Of a DNA stretch of 64,000 bases, positions 9,469 through 17,036 are shown one piece after another. Under the pieces are notes generated by a model. The model did no database searches. It saw only the letters and a program-made list of their open reading frames with translations, and was not told where the DNA came from. The first letter of the stretch is position 1. Each line of letters opens with the position of its first letter. Source of the stretch: HGM11416 sp964532155 (GTDB lineage Bacteria > Bacillota > Clostridia > Christensenellales > Borkfalkiaceae). A program made the position numbers and the translations under genes. The DNA is taken from the NCBI GenBank assembly GCA_964532155.1, contig CAZHGN010000001.1, positions 1 through 64,000 of the forward strand. Reading direction: 5' to 3'.

Positions 9469-9497
9469 TTGATATATATTTTTCAATGTGGTATAAT
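9469..9497 (+). promoter_or_regulatory. Sigma-A promoter of the DUF6106-like/cysteine desulfurase/thiI unit
   Basis: TTGATA at 9469-9474 and TATAAT at 9492-9497 have a 17-nt spacer, directly after the preceding terminator and 37 nt upstream of the next ATG. Confidence 0.7.
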
Positions 9498-9533
9498 TTA
9501 AGAAAACAATAACGTTTCGGTTCGGTTTTTGTT

Positions 9534-10094
9534 ATGAGAGATGATTTTTACGAAAATACGGCGGCGCCGCAAAACGAAAAAATGCAAAAAGTTTTGTATT
9601 CGATTTATAACGTCGTTTTTGCAGTTTTTATCATAGCGCTATGTGTGTTTTTATATCTTTTGTTAATGCTTGGCGACAGTGGTTTTATAACGCTGTCCGT
9701 TCTTTCGGTCGTTTGCGCGGTCGGCGTTTTTTTCGTTAGAAGACGACTTTTGACTTATTACGATTATACGTTTATCGGCGGCGAAGTTCGCATAGTAAAG
9801 GTTATCAACGGTAAAACTCGCAGGCTGTTCTGCGTTATAAATTGCAGGGATGTTTTTCAGATCGGACGAGAGGGCAGCCCTTCTTTCGAAAATTTATGCG
9901 CCGCGCCCAACGTAAAAAAAAGATATGCGACGGCAAACGGTAAGAACGTTGAAGGGCTTTATTACGTTGCTCTTTCGTCTAACGGCGAAAAAAGCGTTAT
10001 AATAATGGAATGCGATGAAAAAATGCTTTCGTATATCGCCGCCTATTGCGGTAGGAGCGTAATTGAAAAGGACTATGGCAGAGATTCAAAATAA
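9534..10094 (+). CDS. DUF6106-like membrane protein
   Basis: Unknown function, 186 residues. Two transmembrane helices (about 25-47 and 52-70) precede a cytoplasmic domain containing YDYTFIGGEVRIVKVINGKTRR, the pattern I associate with DUF6106 proteins of Clostridia. The C-terminal half ends VIEKDYGRDSK. ATG is preceded by a weak site (GGTTCGGTTTTTGTT). It is the first gene after the promoter at 9469 and overlaps the next gene by 32 nt, so it is probably co-expressed with the cysteine desulfurase and thiI. The family name is from recall. Confidence 0.65.
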   Translation: MRDDFYENTAAPQNEKMQKVLYSIYNVVFAVFIIALCVFLYLLLMLGDSGFITLSVLSVVCAVGVFFVRRRLLTYYDYTFIGGEVRIVKVINGKTRRLFCVINCRDVFQIGREGSPSFENLCAAPNVKKRYATANGKNVEGLYYVALSSNGEKSVIIMECDEKMLSYIAAYCGRSVIEKDYGRDSK

Positions 10095-11208
10095 AATAAT
10101 ATATTTCGACAATGCGGCGACTACCGTTCCCGACGAGCAATCGTTTGCCTTGGCTGCGGCGGAACTTAGCGAAAACGGTTTTTATAATCCGTCCGCGCTT
10201 TATAGGGGGGGGATTGCCGAAAAAAAGAAAATCGACGAAGTGAGAAAAAACTTGCTTGCCTTTTTCGGTAACCGCTACGACGCCGTTTTTACGTCGTGCG
10301 GGAGCGAAGCGGACAATATGGCTGTTTTTTCGTTTGCACGGCGTGGCAACGCCGTTACCGACGCGGGCGAACATTCGGCTATATATAATTCTTTTAAAGA
10401 ACTTAAAAACCGCGGCGTTGAAACGCGTATTGCACCGCTCGAAAAGAACGGCGGCGTAAACGTCGATAAACTTTTGGAGGTTATCGACGAAAAAACCTCT
10501 TTCGTTTCGATAGTTCACGTTAATAACGAGACCGGGGCGATAAACGACGTAAACGCCATAGCCGAACTCGTTAAGAAAAAAAATCCGTCCGTCGTTTTTC
10601 ACGTTGACGGCGTTCAAGCGTTTTTAAAAATTCCGTTCAAGCCTAATTCTTATATAGATTTATATTCGGTAAGCGCGCATAAAGTTTGTGCGTTAAAGGG
10701 CGTGGGTGCGTTGATTTATAAAAAAGGATTGGCTTTGCACCCCGTCGTTTACGGCGGCGGCCAAGAAAACGGATTGCGCAGCGGTACCGAAAACACCTTT
10801 GGTATTGCCGTATTCGGAAACGCGGTTCAAAAGTTTGCCGACGTGGAAAAAAATTACGCGTGCGTAAAAAAACTGAACGATTCGTTTAGGGCACGAATGA
10901 ACGGTTGCGTTCGGTTTATTTCCGACGAAAAATGCTCGCCGTATGTGTTGAGTTTTTCAACCGAGGGAGTCAAGGGCGAAATTGTTCAGCGGCTTGCAGA
11001 CGACGCTTCGCTGATAATCGGCACCGGCTCCGCTTGCTCGTCGAAAATAGGCGTTTCTCGCATTATAACCGCTTGCGGTTACGATAAAAAGACGTCCGAG
11101 GGCGTTTTAAGGGTGAGTTTTATTTATTCCTCGACAGAAGAAGAGGTCGTGCGCGCAGCCGATATTTTAATTTCAATAATAGAAAAATTACGGAAGGCTT
11201 TAAGATGA
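10063..11208 (+). CDS. Cysteine desulfurase, IscS/NifS type
   Basis: PLP enzyme that takes sulfur from cysteine; as the gene before thiI it probably supplies sulfur for tRNA 4-thiouridine. IYFDNAATT is at the N-terminus. SAHK holds the PLP lysine (about residue 207). GSACSS holds the active-site cysteine (about 324). The 381-residue length is normal. I favour the TTG at 10063 because GGAG lies 5 nt upstream; the in-frame ATG at 10075 has only an AGG 3 nt away, too close. The stop overlaps the thiI start by 4 nt. Confidence 0.93.
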   Translation: MKRTMAEIQNKIIYFDNAATTVPDEQSFALAAAELSENGFYNPSALYRGGIAEKKKIDEVRKNLLAFFGNRYDAVFTSCGSEADNMAVFSFARRGNAVTDAGEHSAIYNSFKELKNRGVETRIAPLEKNGGVNVDKLLEVIDEKTSFVSIVHVNNETGAINDVNAIAELVKKKNPSVVFHVDGVQAFLKIPFKPNSYIDLYSVSAHKVCALKGVGALIYKKGLALHPVVYGGGQENGLRSGTENTFGIAVFGNAVQKFADVEKNYACVKKLNDSFRARMNGCVRFISDEKCSPYVLSFSTEGVKGEIVQRLADDASLIIGTGSACSSKIGVSRIITACGYDKKTSEGVLRVSFIYSSTEEEVVRAADILISIIEKLRKALR

Positions 11209-12362
11209 ACACCGTTATTATAATCAGATATTGCGAAATACATTTAAAAAAGAAAAATCGCGGTTATTTCGAGCGGATGCTCGGCGAAAACATTAACCGC
11301 GCGCTGTTCGGGCTTAAGTATAAATACGTTAAAATTCACGCTCGCTATTTGATAGAGGATTTTGACGAATGCGATTATGAAGAAATAATATCGCGCTTGC
11401 TAAAAGTCGGAGGAATTCATTCCGTAAGCCCGGCTAAAATCGTTAAGAGTGAGCCCGAGTCGATTTATTCGCTCGTTTTGTCCCTTTGCGAGGGAAAAAG
11501 CGGAACTTTTAAGGTTGAAACCAACCGTGCGGATAAAACTTTCCCGGTAAGATCGGTCGAGATGTCCGCGGAGGCGGGCGCGCGTATTCTTTCGGCGTAC
11601 GGCGATAAACTCAAAGTCAATCTTAAGCATCCCGATTTCATCGTTAACATCGATATACGCGAAAGCGGCGATACCCTTATTTTTACCGATATTATCAAGG
11701 GGATGGGCGGCTTGCCGGTAGGTTCTGCGGGAAAAGGCTTGCTTCTTCTTTCAGGCGGAATCGATAGCCCTGTTGCGGGATATATGGTTGCGAAAAGGGG
11801 AATGAGACTTAAGGCGTTGCATTTCCACAGTTACCCTTATACGAGCGACGCGGCAAAACAAAAGGTCGTTGACCTTGCCGGTATTCTCGCTCCGTATAAC
11901 GGCGGCGTAGATTTATATTCTGTCAGCGTTACGCATATTCAAGAAGCAATTCACCGCGATTGCCCCGAGGAATTGATGATTACCATTCTTCGCCGTTTTA
12001 TGATGAGAATTGCGACGATTATGTGCGAAAAACTCGAAGCACAAGCTATTATCACCGGCGAAAGTCTCGGTCAAGTCGCAAGCCAAACTATAGAGAGCCT
12101 TACGACGTCTAACGCGGTTGCGGGTTACCCCGTTTTAAGACCGCTTATTGCATTCGATAAGCTCGATATCATCGCTATTGCGGAAAAGATCGGAACGTAC
12201 GAAACGTCTATTCTTCCTTACGAAGATTGCTGTACGGTATTTTTGCCAAAATTCCCGGTTATAAGACCGAGATTGGAAACGGTTGAAAAATTCGAATCCA
12301 AGCTTGACGTCGAGGGGTTGATCGCCGAAGCGCTGGCTACTGTCGAAAAGATTAAAGTGTGA
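11205..12362 (+). CDS. thiI: tRNA 4-thiouridine synthetase ThiI
   Basis: Adenylates U8 of tRNA and transfers sulfur to it. The 385 residues hold an N-terminal ferredoxin-like plus THUMP domain (about 1-165), the PP-loop LLSGGIDSP (about 180-190), and the conserved segment YEDCCTVFLPKFPVIRP. There is no C-terminal rhodanese domain, as in most Bacillota ThiI, so sulfur presumably comes directly from the desulfurase encoded just upstream (overlap ATGA). Confidence 0.95.
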   Translation: MNTVIIIRYCEIHLKKKNRGYFERMLGENINRALFGLKYKYVKIHARYLIEDFDECDYEEIISRLLKVGGIHSVSPAKIVKSEPESIYSLVLSLCEGKSGTFKVETNRADKTFPVRSVEMSAEAGARILSAYGDKLKVNLKHPDFIVNIDIRESGDTLIFTDIIKGMGGLPVGSAGKGLLLLSGGIDSPVAGYMVAKRGMRLKALHFHSYPYTSDAAKQKVVDLAGILAPYNGGVDLYSVSVTHIQEAIHRDCPEELMITILRRFMMRIATIMCEKLEAQAIITGESLGQVASQTIESLTTSNAVAGYPVLRPLIAFDKLDIIAIAEKIGTYETSILPYEDCCTVFLPKFPVIRPRLETVEKFESKLDVEGLIAEALATVEKIKV

Positions 12363-12441
12363 GTTTTATTGTCGCTTTTTGCGCCATTGCTTTGTTTCGT
12401 CGGTGCTTGCGGCATATATTCTTTAAAGTTCGGAGTGCGGT

Positions 12442-12879
12442 ATGTTTTTAAGACATTTTGATGTAAAAGATATAAAAGATTTGCAAAAATATCGTTATCC
12501 CGATAAGACGGGAATGCAGATATTGAGCATGATCGATCAATGGAACAAAGAGGACGCAAGCGGTAGATTTTCGGAATTTATGTCTATTACTTGCGGTAAT
12601 CGCGTAGTCGGGCAGGTGGTCGTTAACGAATATAACGACCGCGCCGTCAGCGTGAGCGTATACGTGTTCGAGCCGTTCAGACGCAACGGATACGCTTATT
12701 TTGCCGTTAAAAAAATATTGGAGCTTGCCGCCGAAAAAAAATACGAATACGCAGTGTTTTTGGTGGAAAAGAACAACTATCCGGCAATAGAGCTGTTTAA
12801 AAAAATCGGCTTTAATTCTAAAACGGAGTTCATTAATCCGAGCGGTTTGACCTATTATAACTTGCGCAAAGATTTTTAA
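12442..12879 (+). CDS. GNAT family N-acetyltransferase
   Basis: Acetyl-CoA-dependent acetyltransferase fold, 145 residues. The acetyl-CoA-binding loop region is VFEPFRRNGYAYFAVKKIL (about 76-94), followed by FLVEKNNYPAIELFKKIGF, typical of GNAT motif B. GGAG precedes the ATG. It sits alone between thiI and a terminator, so neighbours do not reveal its substrate. N-acetylation of a small molecule or a protein is equally possible. Confidence 0.82.
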   Translation: MFLRHFDVKDIKDLQKYRYPDKTGMQILSMIDQWNKEDASGRFSEFMSITCGNRVVGQVVVNEYNDRAVSVSVYVFEPFRRNGYAYFAVKKILELAAEKKYEYAVFLVEKNNYPAIELFKKIGFNSKTEFINPSGLTYYNLRKDF

Positions 12880-12910
12880 AGATTTGCCTATAAAAAGGCG
12901 AATCTTTTTA
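12878..12910 (+). terminator. Terminator after the GNAT gene
   Basis: AAAGATTTGCC and GGCGAATCTTT form a stem with a short AT loop, followed by TTTTTATTT. The stem is nearly symmetrical and could work in both directions. Confidence 0.7.
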
Positions 12911-12973
12911 TTTAAGTATAATTTGTCGAGCGTTGGCAATACTTTGTATATATCTTTATTGCGGAGGGATTAT

Positions 12974-13084
12974 ATGAAGAAAAAGAAAAAAGAAAAAATC
13001 AAAAAGCTCGACGATAAGGCTTACGGCGAATATATATCTTCGCTAAAAGAAGAAGCGCCCTTAGACGGCTATAAGGATGAGTAA
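12974..13084 (+). CDS. Small charged protein, 36 residues
   Basis: An ATG with GGAGGG 5 nt upstream opens 36 codons: five lysines follow the Met, then an acidic C-terminus ending DGYKDE. It has no membrane segment or signal peptide. A promoter-like TTGTCG (12923-12928) and TATATA (12947-12952) lie upstream and a terminator at 13104 closes it, so it looks like a free-standing gene between the GNAT gene and spoIIA. I recognise no family. Confidence 0.5.
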   Translation: MKKKKKEKIKKLDDKAYGEYISSLKEEAPLDGYKDE

Positions 13085-13103
13085 ATAACGGAAAATCGAT
13101 ATG

Positions 13104-13129
13104 CGTCGCTTAACCAAGCGGCGTTTTTT
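13104..13129 (+). terminator. Terminator after the 36-residue ORF
   Basis: CGTCGCTT (13104-13111) pairs with AAGCGGCG (13116-13123) around the loop AACC, followed by six T. Confidence 0.75.
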
Positions 13130-13199
13130 CGTGCCTTTAAAAATTCAAAATCACCCTTTTTGCGCCAAAACCGCTTAAAAATCGACATTTGCCGTGGGG

Positions 13200-13251
13200 T
13201 ATAATGCTTGTAACGAAGAAAGCCGAGCAAGCAGCTGTTTTCGCTCGGTTA
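13200..13251 (+). promoter_or_regulatory. Putative spoIIA promoter and 5' UTR hairpin
   Basis: TATAAT at 13200-13205 is about 60 nt upstream of the spoIIAA ATG. No good -35 hexamer is visible (TTAAAA at 13175-13180 gives a 19-nt spacer), and I cannot see a sigma-H pattern, although spoIIA is sigma-H-controlled in B. subtilis. CCGAGC (13223-13228) and GCTCGG (13243-13248) form a leader hairpin just before the ribosome binding site. Confidence 0.35.
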
Positions 13252-13263
13252 AGGCAGGTGAAT

Positions 13264-13572
13264 ATGAAGCTGAAATACGATTTGCGCCGAGCCGGGTTGT
13301 ACGTTTATTTCGACGGTGAGCTCGACGATTGCTCGGGCGGCAGAGTTAAGCGCGAGCTCGACGATTTGCTTGACGAGTATCCGTCCGTAAAGTCCGTCGT
13401 TTTTAATATGAAAAACCTATCGTTTATGGACTCCACCGGGATCGGTATATTGATAGGAAGGTATAAGCGGCTTAAAAAGAAAGGAATAAGTCTGTACATA
13501 GAAAATCCGTCCTTTGTGGCGGATAAGGTTTTTCAAGCGGGCGGAATATACGGCTTGATACCGAAAATATAA
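13264..13572 (+). CDS. spoIIAA: Anti-anti-sigma factor SpoIIAA
   Basis: STAS-domain protein of 102 residues from this start. In the family, dephosphorylated SpoIIAA binds SpoIIAB and frees sigma-F in the forespore. The phosphorylatable serine lies in LSFMDSTGIGILIGRYKRL. The frame is open further upstream (to 13189), but the ATG at 13264 follows AGGCAGGTG, begins MKLKYDLRRAGLYVYF like known SpoIIAA, and the upstream codons would lie in the leader. First gene of the three-gene spoIIA operon. Confidence 0.93.
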   Translation: MKLKYDLRRAGLYVYFDGELDDCSGGRVKRELDDLLDEYPSVKSVVFNMKNLSFMDSTGIGILIGRYKRLKKKGISLYIENPSFVADKVFQAGGIYGLIPKI

Positions 13573-13617
13573 TAGCGGAGGCGTATTCTGAAAAAAATGA
13601 ATTCAACGGAGAATATA

Positions 13618-14043
13618 ATGAAAAACGAAATGACTTTAAGCTTTTCGGCGTTGCCTGAAAACGAGCAGTTTGCGCGTGCCGCCGTCGCCGCTTTTATAAT
13701 GTCGCTTGATCCGACGATCGAAGTGCTTACCGACGTTAAGACGGCTGTTTCGGAGGCGGTTACGAATAGTATAATTCACGGTTATTGCGGTAAAGGCGGA
13801 ACTGTTACCGTGCGTTGCCGAATAGAGGACGCCGTGTTACATATCGAGGTTATAGATAACGGCGTGGGTATAAGCGATTTAAAACGCGTATTGGAGCCGA
13901 ATTTTACTTCGCGAGCGGATGATGAACGCTCGGGAATGGGTTTTACCATAATGAAGGCTTTTATGGATGACTTCGAGGTTTTATCTAAGGAAAACGAAGG
14001 AACCGTGGTGCATATGTCTAAGGTGATCGGTTATGCTTCGTGA
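13618..14043 (+). CDS. spoIIAB: Anti-sigma-F factor and serine kinase SpoIIAB
   Basis: GHKL-fold kinase that holds sigma-F inactive and phosphorylates SpoIIAA. The 141 residues include the N box SEAVTNSIIHGY, the G1 box IDNGVGISD and the G2 box ERSGMGFTIM. The start MKNEMTLSFSALPENEQFAR lines up with the B. subtilis N-terminus and has ACGGAG upstream, so I prefer it to the longer in-frame ATG at 13597. It lies between spoIIAA and sigF. Confidence 0.95.
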   Translation: MKNEMTLSFSALPENEQFARAAVAAFIMSLDPTIEVLTDVKTAVSEAVTNSIIHGYCGKGGTVTVRCRIEDAVLHIEVIDNGVGISDLKRVLEPNFTSRADDERSGMGFTIMKAFMDDFEVLSKENEGTVVHMSKVIGYAS

Positions 14044-14052
14044 AGGAGTGAT

Positions 14053-14778
14053 ATGCTTTCTTTCGAACAGACAAACGAACTTTTGCTTGCTGCAAAACAA
14101 GGCGATATTTCGGCGAAAACGCGGTTAATGACGGAAAACGACAAACTTATCAGGAGTATCGTAAAGCGTTATTCGGGCAAGGGCGAGGCTTACGACGATT
14201 TGTATCAGATTGCTTGCGTCGGGTTTTTAAAGGCTATTAACAACTTTGATTTATCTTTCGGTGTGCGTTTTTCCACCTATCTCGTGCCGATGATCGCAGG
14301 GGAAATTAAACGCCACCTTCGCGACGACGGAATGATAAAAGTTTCGCGCGTGATAAAAACACAGCGGCAAAAGATTAATCGTTTTATGGAAGGATATCGT
14401 GACGAGCATATGGGTGATAGTCCCACACTCGAAGAGGTGTGCGCCGCGCTCGATATGGAAAAATCCGACGTGATAATAGCCATCGATTCGGGGCGTATGC
14501 CCGTTTCGCTTTTTGAGCGGCAGGAAGAAGACGAGGAAGGCACGGAATTAATCGATAAAATATCCTCGGATGACGACGAGAATAAAATGGTCGATAAAAT
14601 AATGCTTCGGGGAATGATAGGCGAACTGAGTTTGCGTGAACAAAAAATCGTTTTGTTAAGATTTTTTCGCGATAAAACTCAAAGTGAAACGGCAAAGTCG
14701 ATAGGCGTTTCGCAAGTTCAGGTGTCGAGAATAGAATCGCGCATCATAAAGCGGCTCAAAGAAGAACTTGCCGAATAG
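14053..14778 (+). CDS. sigF: RNA polymerase forespore sigma factor SigF
   Basis: Sigma-70 family factor of 241 residues for early forespore transcription. Region 2 includes YDDLYQIACVGFLKAINNFD and FSTYLVPMIAGEIKRHLRDD. Region 3 follows, then region 4 with a helix-turn-helix (TQSETAKSIGVSQVQVSRIE). GAAGGAG precedes the ATG, 9 nt after spoIIAB. The gene and its two regulators are intact, good evidence that the organism sporulates or recently did. A terminator follows at 14832. Confidence 0.96.
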   Translation: MLSFEQTNELLLAAKQGDISAKTRLMTENDKLIRSIVKRYSGKGEAYDDLYQIACVGFLKAINNFDLSFGVRFSTYLVPMIAGEIKRHLRDDGMIKVSRVIKTQRQKINRFMEGYRDEHMGDSPTLEEVCAALDMEKSDVIIAIDSGRMPVSLFERQEEDEEGTELIDKISSDDDENKMVDKIMLRGMIGELSLREQKIVLLRFFRDKTQSETAKSIGVSQVQVSRIESRIIKRLKEELAE

Positions 14779-14831
14779 CGCAAAAACATTTTTGCAAAGA
14801 TACAATAACGGATAACGTTCAAACGATTTAG

Positions 14832-14857
14832 CCTTGGCTGTTTGCCGAGGTTTTTTT
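14832..14857 (+). terminator. Terminator of the spoIIA operon
   Basis: CCTTGGC and GCCGAGG pair around a TGTTT loop and are followed by seven T. Confidence 0.85.
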
Positions 14858-14936
14858 CTTGCGATGAAAAATTAGAAAGGGGTGATAAAAGGCTCTTGGG
14901 TTAACTTTTAAAATTTTTTTTAAAAAAATGTCAGAA

Positions 14937-14979
14937 TGGGTTAAAATGGGTTGCATTTGGTTAAAGTGTGTGGTATTAT
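14937..14979 (+). promoter_or_regulatory. mraZ promoter with MraZ-binding boxes
   Basis: TGGG at 14937 and 14947, TTGG at 14957 and TGTG at 14967 repeat with an exact 10-bp period. This is the arrangement known for MraZ autoregulatory operators upstream of dcw clusters. They overlap a promoter with TTGCAT (14951-14956), a 17-nt spacer and TATTAT (14974-14979), so binding would cover the -35 box. A further TGGG at 14897 is in the same phase. Confidence 0.75.
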
Positions 14980-15010
14980 ATAGGTACAGAATACAAAAGG
15001 AGGGGTTTAT

Positions 15011-15427
15011 ATGTTCTTCGGCAAGTACGACCATCAGCTTGACGACCGTGCGCGAATTCGCATTCCGCCCGTGTTTAAAGACGAACTCGGCGTTGATTTT
15101 TGCATTGTTTGCGGAATTCCCGGAATAGTTAACATATATCCCCGCCATGCTATAGAAGAACAATATAAGGCTTTGCAAGCGAAAATGAATCCTTATAGCG
15201 AAGAAGACCAAAACGCCCTTCTCGATTACAGCTCGGGCATCTTCAACGTTACTTTGGACAAGCAGGGAAGGGTTGCTCTTCCTCCGCAGATTATCGCTTA
15301 CGCAGGGCTCGAAAAGGACGTTAGCTCAATCGGTATGGGCGATCACATCTCGCTAATGAGAAAGGGGTATAAAACCTTTACCGAAAAGCAGCACGCAGAC
15401 AATCTCGACTATATAAGCAAAAAATAA
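15011..15427 (+). CDS. mraZ: Transcriptional regulator MraZ
   Basis: AbrB-like DNA-binding protein that represses its own dcw cluster in several bacteria. At 138 residues it carries the two repeated SpoVT/AbrB-type halves: MFFGKYDHQLDDRARIRIPP at the N-terminus and IFNVTLDKQGRVALPPQI near residue 76. GGAGGGG precedes the ATG. It is the first gene of the dcw cluster, 15 nt before rsmH, with candidate binding boxes over its own promoter. Confidence 0.96.
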   Translation: MFFGKYDHQLDDRARIRIPPVFKDELGVDFCIVCGIPGIVNIYPRHAIEEQYKALQAKMNPYSEEDQNALLDYSSGIFNVTLDKQGRVALPPQIIAYAGLEKDVSSIGMGDHISLMRKGYKTFTEKQHADNLDYISKK

Positions 15428-15442
15428 CGGGCGGACACACTG

Positions 15443-16375
15443 ATGGAATTTTTGCATATACCCGTTATGCTCGAAGAATGTATGACGGCTCTTGACCTAA
15501 AAAACGGCGGAATTTATTTCGACGGGACGCTCGGAGGAGGCAATCATTCGTTCGAAATTTTAAACAGAACGAAGGATTCCACGCTTTTTGCAACCGACCT
15601 CGACGTTTGTGCGTTAGAGGCGGCAGGGCGTAAGCTTTCCGTTTTTGGGGATAGAGCTAATCTCGTTCACGACAATTTTAAAAATTTTCTTTCCGTAAAG
15701 GAAAGGTTGGACATAGGTTTAATAGACGGCGCATTGCTCGATCTCGGCGTTTCGAGTTATCAGCTCGACGAACGCAGTCGCGGTTTTTCGTATATGGCGG
15801 AAGACGTCAGGTTGGATATGAGAATGGACGAAAGCGCCTTGCTTACCGCCTACGACGTCGTAAACGAATATAGCGAAAGTAGATTGAAAGAAATATTGTC
15901 TCTTTACGGCGAAGAAAGATTTTCGGCAAATATCGCATCGAATATCGTAAAAGCGAGGAGCGTTGCTCCGGTGAAAACGACCGGCGAACTTGTCAGAATA
16001 ATCGAAAAAAGTATTCCTGCGAAGTTCAAGAAAGACGGTCATCCTGCAAGAAGGTCTTTCCAGGCAATCAGAATTGAAGTGAACGGGGAGTTAGACGGAC
16101 TTGATAAAGCGCTTCACGATATCGCTTTAAGTTTAAAAAAAGGCGGAAGGCTTGCGGTAATAACCTTCCATTCCTTAGAGGACCGCATTGCAAAAAGAGC
16201 ATTTGCAGACCTTTCTACCGGTTGCATTTGCGACAGAAGAATTCCCGTATGCGTTTGCGGACGTACTGAGCAAGCGAAACTTGTCAATAAAAAACCGCTT
16301 ACGGCGACGACGGAAGAATTACGAATTAATCCGAGGAGTGCGAGTGCAAAACTCCGCGTGATCGAAAAAATTTAA
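15443..16375 (+). CDS. rsmH: 16S rRNA m4C1402 methyltransferase RsmH
   Basis: SAM-dependent methyltransferase acting on C1402 of 16S rRNA. The 310 residues fit the family: HIPVMLEE at the N-terminus, SAM-binding YFDGTLGGGNHS (about 25-36), the conserved LLDLGVSSYQLD, and VITFHSLEDRIAK near the C-terminus. It takes the usual dcw position between mraZ and the ftsL-like gene. The ATG has only a weak upstream site (GGGCGGACACACTG), suggesting coupling to mraZ translation. Confidence 0.96.
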   Translation: MEFLHIPVMLEECMTALDLKNGGIYFDGTLGGGNHSFEILNRTKDSTLFATDLDVCALEAAGRKLSVFGDRANLVHDNFKNFLSVKERLDIGLIDGALLDLGVSSYQLDERSRGFSYMAEDVRLDMRMDESALLTAYDVVNEYSESRLKEILSLYGEERFSANIASNIVKARSVAPVKTTGELVRIIEKSIPAKFKKDGHPARRSFQAIRIEVNGELDGLDKALHDIALSLKKGGRLAVITFHSLEDRIAKRAFADLSTGCICDRRIPVCVCGRTEQAKLVNKKPLTATTEELRINPRSASAKLRVIEKI

Positions 16376-16442
16376 TTGCACTTATAATTTTTGAATACAC
16401 GAAACAATCGATATATTAGAATAATTCGGGAGGGGAGGCAAT

Positions 16443-16997
16443 ATGTATAATAACGATAAGAGAAATGTTAGATACGAAGACGAATACGAAGACGTTGAGA
16501 ACGAAATGATGTCCGAGCGCACTGCTTTTGCACGGTCTAAGAGCGCGGAACGCGAAAATACCCGCCCTAAAAGGGATTTTGTAGATACCGCGGATTACGA
16601 AAAATTAATAAGCGAAGCACCCGAGCGTTGTATTGAGGACGATTTGGTTCCTTCCGTTACTACGATGCAGTTCGCAACCGACGACCGCATTCGCATTTAT
16701 CAGGAAATGAACGATTGCCGTGACGACGGCGAGCATACCGTCGCGAAAGATGGCTTGAGCGGGAAGAATAAAGTCATGATAGCCGTATACGCTATCGTCG
16801 TTCTCACTATTTTTACGCTTATAGTAATGAATACTCGTTTGCTTAAGACCATGGATAGCAATATCAGCGAGCAAGAAGCTCAGATATCCGAGTTAGTTCT
16901 TGAAAACGCTGAACTTTCAGAACGTTATTCTTTAGTTTCGTCCGACGAAGAAGTCGTCAGACGTGCCGAAGAACTCGGAATGGTCAGCAGAGAATAA
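16443..16997 (+). CDS. FtsL-like division protein
   Basis: A bitopic protein of 184 residues in the ftsL position between rsmH and ftsI. It has a long, charged, disordered cytoplasmic part (1-108), one transmembrane helix (about 110-130), and a short outer leucine-rich coiled coil (about 138-175). FtsL/DivIC proteins have this plan, bind FtsQ/DivIB and regulate FtsWI. The cytoplasmic tail is longer than in most FtsL. Sequence conservation is too low for certainty; the call rests on topology and gene order. The ribosome binding site is strong (GGGAGGGGAGG). Confidence 0.7.
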   Translation: MYNNDKRNVRYEDEYEDVENEMMSERTAFARSKSAERENTRPKRDFVDTADYEKLISEAPERCIEDDLVPSVTTMQFATDDRIRIYQEMNDCRDDGEHTVAKDGLSGKNKVMIAVYAIVVLTIFTLIVMNTRLLKTMDSNISEQEAQISELVLENAELSERYSLVSSDEEVVRRAEELGMVSRE

Positions 16998-17021
16998 GCG
17001 GCTTCGTCTTCTGTTTAGTGC

Positions 17022-17036
17022 GGAGGACAGGTTATT
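17022..17036 (+). promoter_or_regulatory. Shine-Dalgarno plus apparent AUU start codon of ftsI
   Basis: GGAGG at 17022-17026 is followed after 7 nt by ATT at 17034-17036. An in-frame stop (TAG) at 17016-17018 excludes anything further upstream. No ATG, GTG or TTG occurs in frame until TTG at 17109, which has no ribosome binding site and lies in the middle of the membrane helix. Confidence 0.7.

Noticed and set aside
9997..10617. 206-codon minus-strand ORF over the cysteine desulfurase
   Set aside because: Antisense shadow; the + frame carries the PLP lysine and active cysteine, the minus frame nothing recognisable.
13189..13263. 25-codon N-terminal extension of SpoIIAA
   Set aside because: It contains the leader hairpin and lacks a ribosome binding site, while MKLKYDL at 13264 has one and matches the family start.
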